A stretch of DNA of 35,945 bases from Methanobacteriota archaeon (GTDB lineage: Archaea; Thermoplasmatota; Poseidoniia; Poseidoniales; Poseidoniaceae), in NCBI GenBank assembly GCA_002706065.1, contig PAJM01000032.1, positions 20,713-56,657 on the forward strand, read 5' to 3'. The position numbers and the translations under genes are program-made. The notes under the pieces were generated by a model. It was given only the letters and a program-made list of their open reading frames with translations. It was not told where the DNA came from and ran no database searches. Positions 26,525 to 33,582 of this stretch are shown here, one piece after another; the first letter of the stretch is position 1, and each line of letters opens with the position of its first letter.

Positions 26525-27346
26525 ATGGTTCAAACACTTGAGAGGATAGCGTACCTCATGCGCATCGTTCGCCTCCCGGGGATTCACCACGATGCAAATG
26601 CAGTCTTGTTGATTGGTACTGAGGAAGCAGTACTCATTGATTCAGGCACTGCTTGGTATCAATTGTTGCAGCAAGAACGTATTGTTGGTCAATTGGGAGC
26701 GGACGTGAAATTGCGAGAGATTGTCCTCAGCTCTCGACGCTATCCGTTCAGTGGAGGCTGTTCGTTCATCTCGAATCACTTTGGAAACATCCCGATTTCT
26801 GCCCACACTTCTGCCCTCTCGTCTCTCGGAACGGGTGACTTCTTTACAACATGGGCCAACCGTTTTGATTCCGACATGCCAGTTGTAAATGCCTTGGAGT
26901 TGGATGTGGACAGCCCTATGCACCTTGGCGATGAATTGATTGAATTTATTGAAGCACCTGGTCCGAGTAGTTGCAATCTCTTGATCCACATCCCCTCTGC
27001 AAAGACGGTAATCGCAGGTGCTCTCTTACCACGAGCAGACCGTCCAATGCGATGGGATGTGCCTACGGGTAATCTTGTCGTTGCTCGAGAGAGTCTTCAC
27101 AATCTCTTGAAATTGGGTGCGGAAAAATTGATCCCAATGCATGGACCGAGTCTTCAAGGTCGAGAGCACATCACTGATACCATTCAACGTCACATGACGA
27201 TGGTCGATCAAATCATTGAAGCCAAAGGTGTTTTGCCAAAATCCTGGCCCAAGCCCGCTCATACCTCACTCTGGCATGAGCCCGTGCCTTCTTGGCCACG
27301 GCAAGAGCAAGAAACAAATCAAGCAGAAGGCAACAGTCGTAGTTGA
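26525..27346 (+). CDS. Metallo-beta-lactamase-fold protein lacking its metal ligands
   Basis: A protein of 273 residues from ATG 26525. The fold is recognisable from HHDANAVLLIGTEEAVLIDSGT, the typical first strands, from SGG after the motif-1 position, and from the late MHGPS. However, the metal motif HxHxDH reads as SSRRYPFSGG (69-78): His, His, Asp and His are replaced by Ser70, Arg72, Pro74 and Phe75. The next ligand region APGPSS has Pro for His, and IAGALL lacks the Asp of GD. Only the final His survives. It is probably a non-catalytic binding or regulatory protein, or uses different chemistry. The track start is TTG 26507; ATG 26525 is preferred and ATG 26558 is possible. Its 3' end overlaps the convergent gene by 28 bp. 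Confidence 0.82.
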   Translation: MVQTLERIAYLMRIVRLPGIHHDANAVLLIGTEEAVLIDSGTAWYQLLQQERIVGQLGADVKLREIVLSSRRYPFSGGCSFISNHFGNIPISAHTSALSSLGTGDFFTTWANRFDSDMPVVNALELDVDSPMHLGDELIEFIEAPGPSSCNLLIHIPSAKTVIAGALLPRADRPMRWDVPTGNLVVARESLHNLLKLGAEKLIPMHGPSLQGREHITDTIQRHMTMVDQIIEAKGVLPKSWPKPAHTSLWHEPVPSWPRQEQETNQAEGNSRS

Positions 27347-27912
27347 CCCTCAGCCTTTCGCCGTTGAGCTTCAAGGGCCTTTCTTTCTTTCATCCGACGT
27401 AGCATCAGATTCTCACCGAATGAATTGGATGCATCGTTTAAGTTGAACATTCGTCCATCCCAATTGTATGCACATTGTTCCCAACCAGATTGGACTTGTA
27501 TGGAATCGCCATCGATACGAATGGAAGAAATTGATCGGTGTGTTTCGAACATCAGTGTCGCCTTGCCTTGTTCAGTTACGCTGTACATTCGACCTTTGGC
27601 ATCGGCAAGAATCAGCATGCCCTTCTCGGTCATACACATGGCTCGCAACGCCACATCGCTCACTTCGACGCTATGGGACAAGACAAAACCGGGAAAATGA
27701 ATGACATGAAGTTGACCGTGTTTGTCGCCAACAAAGAGCTTTGAGACAGAAATGTTGTCTTCTTTCACACCAAGAAGTGCAGTTGCCATCGTTCTCAGTT
27801 GTAGGGTTTTACGATCAGAAGGTGTTTCCCAAACAATCATCCCGTCACTCATGGCGAGATACGTACCTTGGTTTGTCACAAGACTTCGGACAGTGGTTCG
27901 GTTGTTACGCAT
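27319..27912 (-). CDS. Propeller-like hypothetical protein
   Basis: I do not recognise a named family for this 197-residue protein. Short repeating units of strand character, for example NQGTYLAMSDGMIVWE, VGDKHGQLHVIHFPG, MCMTEKGMLILADAKGRMYSV and GWEQCAYNWDGRMFNL, recall WD40/PQQ-type propeller blades, though at four or so units it is too short for a full propeller. The C-terminus is a basic helix (LMLRRMKERKALEAQRRKAE). A palindromic GGTATACC is centred 25 nt before the ATG, indicating its own leaderless promoter. Its last 28 bp overlap the convergent MBL-fold gene. Likely cytosolic, since no signal or membrane segment is seen. Confidence 0.75.
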   Translation of the reverse strand: MRNNRTTVRSLVTNQGTYLAMSDGMIVWETPSDRKTLQLRTMATALLGVKEDNISVSKLFVGDKHGQLHVIHFPGFVLSHSVEVSDVALRAMCMTEKGMLILADAKGRMYSVTEQGKATLMFETHRSISSIRIDGDSIQVQSGWEQCAYNWDGRMFNLNDASNSFGENLMLRRMKERKALEAQRRKAEGQLRLLPSA

Positions 27913-27933
27913 ACCTTGTTGCTGAGAGCAGTC

Positions 27934-27941
27934 GGTATACC
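27934..27941 (-). promoter_or_regulatory. TATA-like element GGTATACC
   Basis: A palindromic box centred 25 nt before the ATG of the propeller-like gene, at the standard archaeal spacing for a leaderless start. Confidence 0.5.
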
Positions 27942-27978
27942 TCGTTTTTCTTGAGTCGAAACGAAAAGTGAAAGTGAA

Positions 27979-28251
27979 TCAATACATATCATCGTTTTTG
28001 TTCTCTTTCTTCCACGCACGGTAGCATGATTTGCAAACCCGAACCCGGCCCTTGGCTGAGACGAAACTGCCTGAGCCCCACATTTCGGTTGAGTCATCAA
28101 AAGAAAGGGATCGGCCACCGAGTTTCTTGTCAGCGAATTTATCGCACGACTTTAGTGCACAGGGGAGTTCTCCAGCACTGGACTTCTTCTTTTCGGCACC
28201 ATCAGTTTCGTTTTTTGATTTGTTTTTCCGTGCTTTGGCCTTGAATCCCAT
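27979..28251 (-). CDS. Small basic zinc-finger-like protein
   Basis: This 90-residue lysine-rich protein has two cysteine pairs: Cys31 and Cys36 (ELPCALKSCDKF) and Cys73 and Cys76 (RVCKSCYRAWKKENK). The second pair followed by a basic helix resembles a treble-clef or zinc-ribbon half-site. The first 25 residues are strongly basic (KAKARKNKSKN), suggesting nucleic-acid or ribosome contact. No family name is recognised. It begins 39 nt after the tfb stop on the same strand with no clear TATA at -25, so it is probably co-transcribed with transcription factor B. A transcription- or translation-linked role is an inference from charge and position only. Confidence 0.78.
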   Translation of the reverse strand: MGFKAKARKNKSKNETDGAEKKKSSAGELPCALKSCDKFADKKLGGRSLSFDDSTEMWGSGSFVSAKGRVRVCKSCYRAWKKENKNDDMY

Positions 28252-28290
28252 AAAGCAGCCACAGAATGGTGCTTCAAGAAACTTAGGGTC

Positions 28291-29280
28291 TTACTGTCGA
28301 GTGGCTTCACCGAGTTTGGTGAGCAATCCCTCAATCAATCGTAACAGTCCACGGAGAGTTACTTCAGAGACATTTGCGATGGAGCAAATCTCGGATTGTG
28401 TTCGTGGAGAACCGGATTCATTGCACGCCTTGTAGATCAAGGCAGCAGCAACGCCCATCGGTTTTTTGCCTTGCCAAACATCCTCGTGTGGCTTGATTAC
28501 GGCCCAGAGGTGCTGAACCTGACTTCGCATGGAAGGTGCAAGTTCGAGTTTGGACATGAATGGGTCGATGTATTGGTCCGGAGAGCTGATGGAATGCATG
28601 TTGAGCATTCGCGACACCTGACGAATCAAGCGAGACAGTTCTTTTTCCTCAATTGTGAATTGTTCAGCAATGTCCGGAATTTGGCGTGGAACGTTTTCTT
28701 CACGGGCTACAAGGTAGGTACACGCTGCTGCGACTCCAGCAATGGATCGTCCTGTCACGTATCCTTTATCTGAAAGGCGTCGATACAATCGAGCAACTTC
28801 CTCCTGCAACGCAACTGGAAGTCGGGAACGATCACGAATGAACTGATTTGCTTTGACGAGATTTCGCTCTCGAGACTTACGAGTCTTCGAGCGTTCATCG
28901 ATGATTCGTCGTCGACGCCACTCGCGACGGCTTTGATTCGAAATGCCATGTCGACTCGCAGCTCCTGTGTTGAGGTCACGCACGTCAATGGTTGTGTTGA
29001 GGCCACGATCTGCAAGTGTGTATGTCATTGGTGCACCAACACGAGAGCGGTCTTCTCCGCGGTCTCGTTGCGTCCATTCCGCTCCTGGGTCGGGCACGTT
29101 TTCTTCGACGACAAGTCCACAGCTGTTGCAAGTAACTTCTCCTCGAGTTGTGTCAAGACTCCAGTCGACTGCCGCACATTCTTCGCAGGGTCGAGTGTGA
29201 CCCTCAAGAACTCGGCGTTCGCTTGTTACGTTCATTTCCTCTTTGTTTCGTCCGCTTCCCTTATCAAAACTTGAACTCAT
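28291..29280 (-). CDS. tfb: Transcription initiation factor B (TFB, TFIIB-like)
   Basis: TFB binds the TATA/TBP complex and recruits archaeal RNA polymerase. From ATG 29280 it has 329 residues: a zinc ribbon with Cys32, Cys35, Cys51 and Cys54 (PCEECAAVDW, VTCNSCGLVV), a B-finger/linker region (EWTQRDRGEDRSRVGAP), and two cyclin-like repeats, about 130-210 (YRRLSDKGYVTGRSIAGVAAACTYL) and 225-305 (KKPMGVAAALIYKAC, TQSEICSIANVSEVTLRGL). The ORF track starts at TTG 29316, which lies in the TATA box region; ATG 29280 gives a short leader with GGAG upstream. Archaea often carry several tfb copies; only one is in this window. Confidence 0.97.
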   Translation of the reverse strand: MSSSFDKGSGRNKEEMNVTSERRVLEGHTRPCEECAAVDWSLDTTRGEVTCNSCGLVVEENVPDPGAEWTQRDRGEDRSRVGAPMTYTLADRGLNTTIDVRDLNTGAASRHGISNQSRREWRRRRIIDERSKTRKSRERNLVKANQFIRDRSRLPVALQEEVARLYRRLSDKGYVTGRSIAGVAAACTYLVAREENVPRQIPDIAEQFTIEEKELSRLIRQVSRMLNMHSISSPDQYIDPFMSKLELAPSMRSQVQHLWAVIKPHEDVWQGKKPMGVAAALIYKACNESGSPRTQSEICSIANVSEVTLRGLLRLIEGLLTKLGEATRQ

Positions 29281-29316
29281 CTCCTCAACTCCGGGTATAG
29301 TAATTGTTCTCTGCAA

Positions 29317-29324
29317 TATATAAA
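29317..29324 (-). promoter_or_regulatory. TATA box of tfb
   Basis: Minus-strand TTTATATA, a strong archaeal TATA box, centred 40 nt before ATG 29280. Transcription would start about 15 nt before the ATG, so tfb differs from its leaderless neighbours in having a short 5' leader containing GGAG. Confidence 0.7.
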
Positions 29325-29524
29325 TGTTTGCTTAATGTGCATCAGGATTTTATCTTCGCATGGTTACGATTGTCCGTGAAAACACCTATTTCGTTCACTA
29401 TGGCGAGAAGATTGAACGACAGTATATCAACTTGTGTTCGATTGACCCATTCTGTCCCAAATGAATTGATGTATTCACATGGTATAGTTCAAAGACATTC
29501 GTGATTTCGTTAACCGTGAACAAT
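29325..29524. other. Gap between tfb and purA
   Basis: About 200 bp separate the tfb promoter from purA. I see no convincing gene. GGTATAGT at about 29481-29488 is a possible purA TATA box, which would give a leader of roughly 15 nt. The antisense ORF 29398..29766 runs into purA and has no recognisable features. Confidence 0.4.
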
Positions 29525-30826
29525 ATGCCAGCAACTGTCATTTTAGGAGCGCAATGGGGCGATGAAGGGAAGGGAAAACTTGTCGATCGACTCGCTGAAC
29601 AAGCGACGTGGGTTGCTCGTTTCCAAGGCGGCAACAACGCAGGACACACCGTCGTCATAGGAGACCGTGTTTTGAAATTCCATCTTTTGCCCTCTGGGAT
29701 AACACGACAGGAATGCTCCCTCGTTCTCGGCGATGGGATGGTCGTTGACCCGTGGGTTCTCAACACTGAAATCGAAAATTGGATTGAGACTGGAGGAGAT
29801 GACCCGAAAGGTCAGCGATTGTTTGTTTCGGAACGTGCACACATTATTCTTCCATACCACCGTGCAATGGATAGTTTGGACAAAACGATTGGAACCACGG
29901 GACGGGGTATTGGCCCGACGTATTCGGATAAAATCAACAGAATCGGGTTGCGATTTGGTGATGTAAATGAGGTCATCAATGATGCTTCGTGGGCTTCGAG
30001 AACTGCTGACCGTATGAACAAATCACTTGAGGCTGCTGGTTCAGAAGTTCGAATTGATGCTAGCGATCTTGCACGCGAAGTAAACTGGATTCATTCAACC
30101 TATTCAACAAGCATTGCGAACACCGGATTGATGCTCGACAATGCACTCAAACTCAATCAGCGTGTTATTCTTGAGGGTGCACAAGGTTGCCTCCTTGATA
30201 TCGATCAGGGAACGTTTCCATTCGTCACCTCTTCTGTAACTTCTCGTGGCAACGCAACGCATGGCGCAGGCATTCATCCCGGGCATGTCGACGATGTCAT
30301 CGGGATTACCAAGGCGTACATCACTCGAGTTGGAAACGGTGCAATGCCAACGGAATTGGAGGACAGTGTGGGGGAACATCTTGGAACGGTTGGACACGAA
30401 TTCGGAACGACAACGGGTAGGAAACGACGTTGTGGATGGTTCGATGCAGTTGTCATGCGTCATGCGCACCGTATCAACGGTTTCACTTCTCTGGCTTTGA
30501 CAAAACTCGATGTCCTTGGTGGATTGGATGAACTCAAGATTTGCGTGGCCTACGAACTTGACGGTGCTGAGATTACAGAAATGCCGAGCAGCGCATCTGC
30601 CCTTGCACGATGCAAACCAATCTACATGACCGTACCAGGATTTGAATCGAAATCCCTTGACGAATGGCTCATTGTAGCTAAACATGCCAATGAAAATGGG
30701 TTGGGACTCTCAACATTACCACAAGGTGCTCAGGATTACGTGCGTCAACTCGAATCAATTCTTGGAATTCCTTGCTCAAGTGTTGGTGTTGGTCCTGATC
30801 GTGATGCCACCATCGATTGCCTCTGA
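29525..30826 (+). CDS. purA: Adenylosuccinate synthetase
   Basis: PurA joins IMP and aspartate using GTP to form adenylosuccinate, the first step from IMP to AMP. From ATG 29525 the protein has 433 residues, the usual length for bacterial-type PurA. The P-loop-like WGDEGKGK (11-18), GGNNAGHTVV with its catalytic His, TTGRGIGPTYSDKINR, EGAQGCLLDIDQGTFPFVTSS and the GTP-specificity-type TKLDVLGG are all present. The ORF track begins at GTG 29501, but the family N-terminus starts at the chosen ATG. It is followed by a tRNA gene. The copy is full length with no missing key segment. Confidence 0.97.
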   Translation: MPATVILGAQWGDEGKGKLVDRLAEQATWVARFQGGNNAGHTVVIGDRVLKFHLLPSGITRQECSLVLGDGMVVDPWVLNTEIENWIETGGDDPKGQRLFVSERAHIILPYHRAMDSLDKTIGTTGRGIGPTYSDKINRIGLRFGDVNEVINDASWASRTADRMNKSLEAAGSEVRIDASDLAREVNWIHSTYSTSIANTGLMLDNALKLNQRVILEGAQGCLLDIDQGTFPFVTSSVTSRGNATHGAGIHPGHVDDVIGITKAYITRVGNGAMPTELEDSVGEHLGTVGHEFGTTTGRKRRCGWFDAVVMRHAHRINGFTSLALTKLDVLGGLDELKICVAYELDGAEITEMPSSASALARCKPIYMTVPGFESKSLDEWLIVAKHANENGLGLSTLPQGAQDYVRQLESILGIPCSSVGVGPDRDATIDCL

Positions 30827-30877
30827 GCAATCAGAATGAAACACTCAAAAGGAAGCGTCCACACGGACGGCTGTAAG

Positions 30878-30950
30878 GGGCGCTTAGCTCAGTTGGAAGA
30901 GCGTCTGGTTTGCAACCAGAAGGCCGGGGGTTCAAATCCCCCAGCGTCCA
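30878..30950 (+). tRNA. tRNA-Ala (anticodon UGC)
   Basis: A 73-nt cloverleaf folds by eye. The acceptor is GGGCGCT paired with AGCGTCC, including the G3-U70 pair that identifies alanine tRNAs. The D-arm is GCTC/GAGC, the anticodon stem TCTGG/CCAGA encloses loop TTTGCAA with anticodon TGC at 30911-30913, and the T-arm is GGGGG-TTCAAAT-CCCCC. The discriminator base is A, followed by an encoded CCA (30951-30953). No intron is present. Confidence 0.97.
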
Positions 30951-31017
30951 CCACCAATACGTCGATTACGAGCAATGGGCCTCAAGCATGAAAATTTGGA
31001 AATGCGTAGGAGGAGTT

Positions 31018-31025
31018 CTTTTAAG
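31018..31025 (+). promoter_or_regulatory. TATA-like element before the 454-residue membrane protein
   Basis: CTTTTAAG is centred about 26 nt before ATG 31048, the same spacing as other leaderless genes in this window. Confidence 0.55.
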
Positions 31026-31047
31026 CCTTCATGCTGTAATCTGAATC

Positions 31048-32412
31048 ATGCAAAACCTGTGGTTGAGAGGACTTCGGGCTGCAATTTTCTTTTCTGCATT
31101 GGTTTTGATTCCAGTAGTTCGTGCTGAGGAAGGAATGGAAGAAGCAACGAATACACTTGATCTCGTGATTCTATCGATGGGCTTGAACATCTTGATTGCG
31201 CTGACGTTGCTTTGGTTTGTTATCAAACACAGAGAAAACTTCGTACAAAATCGACTTTTCCTAGCAATTATTTCTCTACTTTTCTTGGCGAATGGGATTC
31301 ATTTCGCTTGTGAGAGTTTCGTCCAATTACAGGGTTCATCTCTTTCAGAACGGTCAGTCGGATTTCTTTCAGCCACCTCAATCTTCATCAACTATTACAC
31401 TGCTTTGATTTTCCCGTTGATTTTCATCCTTTTTCCCTCGCCAATTTTCACAGAACGACATCATATGATTTGGGCAGGAGTTGTCGTGGCTGTGATGTAC
31501 CTGGTTTTGATCACCATTTCTACGTTTGAACTTCTCCCATTCAGCCTTGTCGTATTTTTATCGAACCTCTTTATGATTCTCTCATTTATGATTCCTGTAC
31601 GTTGGTATCTTCTCTACCGTGATAGTCCTGAACAGTTGGAACGCAATCATGCAGTTGCTGCCGGCATGCTTGGTATAGGTATCTTGGTTTCGCAAGGTAT
31701 GTTTTCGTGGCCATCACTGTTTATCTTTGGTGGAGAAACGCTCGTATCTACTGCTTCCGCAGGTGGGCTGACTTCGACTGCGGTCGCTGACACTGTTTCA
31801 TGGGAAGTGGTTTGGAACCACATGCGTTTCATCGTGTCGAGTATGTTCTTGCTCTACATCGTTTTCAAAGAGTTAACGGTTGCAAAAGAGATGGTAAGTG
31901 TACCATTGCGTTTTGTTGCTCTTGTTGTTTTCTTTATTGGTATTATCAACGCACTGGTGGCTGGTTTAGTTGAGGACTACTCGCTCTCAACGCTGTGGGA
32001 CTTCTTTGCCATACGAGGCACATATGGTCTTGTACGTCCGTTGATCATTGTCTATCTGTTGCTCAAATTCAACCTCATCGATATGGGTAATCCAAAAGTT
32101 CGGAAGGTCGCAAGACTTGTTGCCTTGGTCCTCATCAGCGTATGGGTTGCCATGGTGTTCGAGATTTTCCAAGCATTCTTGCCAATACCACAGTTGTTAT
32201 CTGCAGCCATTATTGGTGTAGTCCTTGCATTCCTGATCGGTTGGGAAGATCGAGTATTCGAGAACGTTGCGAAAGAATCTGAAGATTCTCAATTGTACTT
32301 GATTGATAATTTTGTTGAACAGGATGATGTATCTCGATTTATTGCGATTGGCCTCATTACGATGGTCATTGGTTGTTTCATGGCGTTTATCTACTCGGGG
32401 ATGATCCTATGA
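31048..32412 (+). CDS. Multi-pass membrane protein, unknown function
   Basis: A 454-residue protein I cannot assign to a family. The N-terminus (WLRGLRAAIFFSALVLIPVVRAEE) looks like a cleavable signal or first helix. About eleven further hydrophobic segments follow, arranged at about 35-58, 68-85, 98-150, 155-215, 255-345, 355-390 and 428-450. A charged cytosolic-looking stretch (GWEDRVFENVAKESEDSQLYLIDNFVEQDD) precedes the last helix. No transporter motif or catalytic pair is evident; the multi-helix N-terminal layout recalls 7TM sensor modules but no signalling domain follows. It has its own TATA element and overlaps the next gene's ATG (ATGA), so the two proteins are probably made together and may form a complex. 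Confidence 0.85.
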   Translation: MQNLWLRGLRAAIFFSALVLIPVVRAEEGMEEATNTLDLVILSMGLNILIALTLLWFVIKHRENFVQNRLFLAIISLLFLANGIHFACESFVQLQGSSLSERSVGFLSATSIFINYYTALIFPLIFILFPSPIFTERHHMIWAGVVVAVMYLVLITISTFELLPFSLVVFLSNLFMILSFMIPVRWYLLYRDSPEQLERNHAVAAGMLGIGILVSQGMFSWPSLFIFGGETLVSTASAGGLTSTAVADTVSWEVVWNHMRFIVSSMFLLYIVFKELTVAKEMVSVPLRFVALVVFFIGIINALVAGLVEDYSLSTLWDFFAIRGTYGLVRPLIIVYLLLKFNLIDMGNPKVRKVARLVALVLISVWVAMVFEIFQAFLPIPQLLSAAIIGVVLAFLIGWEDRVFENVAKESEDSQLYLIDNFVEQDDVSRFIAIGLITMVIGCFMAFIYSGMIL

Positions 32413-33092
32413 TGAACGAGTTGTTCAGAGTCAAGACACCCGATGAAGGGGAATCGCTCTATCAAAAAGAACGCCGCACGATTGTCTTTGTTGTCATCTT
32501 TGTTCTAATCTTTGTATTTGATGCAGCTGTCCTTCGAACCATTGATCCCGAACGACTGATTGACCAAGATGAGACCAGCAAAGATTGGATGATTGAGATT
32601 TCGATGATGGAACAAACAGAAACTGTGAGTGAGGAATTGAGTGCCAATCAGATGATTGAGACGACAATTGACTTAGCCCTTTCAGAACAGGAATATCTCC
32701 AATCCGTTTCAATAATTATTCAATGCTCTGACGAAGACGAACCGGGCGAAGGTTTCTCGGATGAAATCAATGCTCGTACTGATCTCAGTGCCGTTGAAGG
32801 TGGCCCTGCTGATAAAGAAGAATCAGGTTCATGTCTTGAGAACACGGAGGATGATGTCGTCCTAACGTGGACGTTCATGAATGCCTCTTCGGTTGAGTCA
32901 AATCAATCAGATAAGACGCAATCTGAAGTGTGGCAATTGTTTGAACCAGGAAAAACTGGTACAGGTACATGGAGTGCAGAAATCGAACTTCAGGTCATTA
33001 CGGCAGGTGGTGTGACTGCACTGGATAGTGGCGAACAAGTGACCGTGACGTGGGTCATATCAACATTTGAGGTTGATCTCAGAGCGAGTTGA
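32409..33092 (+). CDS. Single-pass membrane protein with acidic outer domain, partner of the preceding gene
   Basis: The protein has 227 residues from ATG 32409, which overlaps the upstream stop as ATGA. The track start at 32373 lies inside the upstream gene and is rejected. A charged N-terminus (about 1-25) is followed by one membrane helix (TIVFVVIFVLIFVFDAAVL). The remaining 180 residues are acidic and strand-rich, with two cysteines (IIQCSDEDEP, SGSCLENTED) that could form an extracellular disulfide. The end VTVTWVISTFEVDL looks like a beta-sandwich strand. No family is recognised. Tight coupling suggests it works with the 454-residue membrane protein. Confidence 0.82.
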   Translation: MMNELFRVKTPDEGESLYQKERRTIVFVVIFVLIFVFDAAVLRTIDPERLIDQDETSKDWMIEISMMEQTETVSEELSANQMIETTIDLALSEQEYLQSVSIIIQCSDEDEPGEGFSDEINARTDLSAVEGGPADKEESGSCLENTEDDVVLTWTFMNASSVESNQSDKTQSEVWQLFEPGKTGTGTWSAEIELQVITAGGVTALDSGEQVTVTWVISTFEVDLRAS

Positions 33093-33112
33093 TTCGCTGG
33101 GTAGAGGAACCA

Positions 33113-33355
33113 TTAGATCATGTCAATTCGCACCGGGCTCGGTGTTATGTTTTCTTTGCTCTGCTCTGCATTTTGTCGCGAGTTCACCAGCAATGCGCAA
33201 AATACAACGCACACTACAAGTGGCAACAACAAAGGCAAAAACATCGTAAGCGATTGTTGAATAAAGATTGCAACAACGCCCACCAAGCCAAAGATAAATC
33301 CTATTCCGTTAAGGAACGTGATTGAAGCATGGTCGTCCATTTTATGTTTCAGCAT
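33113..33355 (-). CDS. Small two-helix membrane protein (tentative)
   Basis: The track gives 128 residues from 33499, but the first part lacks membrane or family character. From ATG 33355 an 80-residue protein remains, with two hydrophobic helices (GIGFIFGLVGVVAIFI and MFLPLLLPLVVCVVFCALLV) and a polar tail. TCATATAC on the minus strand is centred 26 nt before this ATG, the local leaderless spacing. ATG 33340 or 33388 are alternatives. No homolog is recognised. It is convergent with the preceding gene and the only candidate in this stretch. The rest of the gap up to 33582 holds only the promoter of the TPR gene. Confidence 0.55.
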   Translation of the reverse strand: MLKHKMDDHASITFLNGIGFIFGLVGVVAIFIQQSLTMFLPLLLPLVVCVVFCALLVNSRQNAEQSKENITPSPVRIDMI

Positions 33356-33377
33356 AATACACATAGGATATCCAACC

Positions 33378-33385
33378 GTATATGA
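33378..33385 (-). promoter_or_regulatory. TATA-like element for the small membrane protein
   Basis: Minus-strand TCATATAC, centred 26 nt before ATG 33355. It is the main reason for choosing that start. Confidence 0.45.
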
Positions 33386-33553
33386 CATTATGTTTTTGCG
33401 AACACGAAAATGTTGCAGTCGCATCTTCGACGTGTGCCTCTTTTTGATGAAAATGAGTAACAAATGGAGGCAGATTTCTTTCACTCCATTTCCCCCCAAA
33501 TTCGGCTTAATTTTTCAAATCGTCTTTGTTCTTCATGTGCTGACTCAATTGCA

Positions 33554-33561
33554 GTTAAGTA
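33554..33561 (+). promoter_or_regulatory. TATA-like element before the TPR gene
   Basis: GTTAAGTA is centred 25 nt before ATG 33583, consistent with a leaderless message. Confidence 0.5.
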
Positions 33562-33582
33562 ACAAAACTTAGAGGACTTTTT

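Noticed and set aside
30104-30685. 193-residue minus-strand ORF opposite purA
   Set aside because: Fully antisense to conserved purA blocks and without domain features.
30856-30869. CGTCC-acac-GGACG hairpin as a terminator of purA
   Set aside because: The stem is only 5 bp and no T-run follows, so it does not look like an archaeal terminator.
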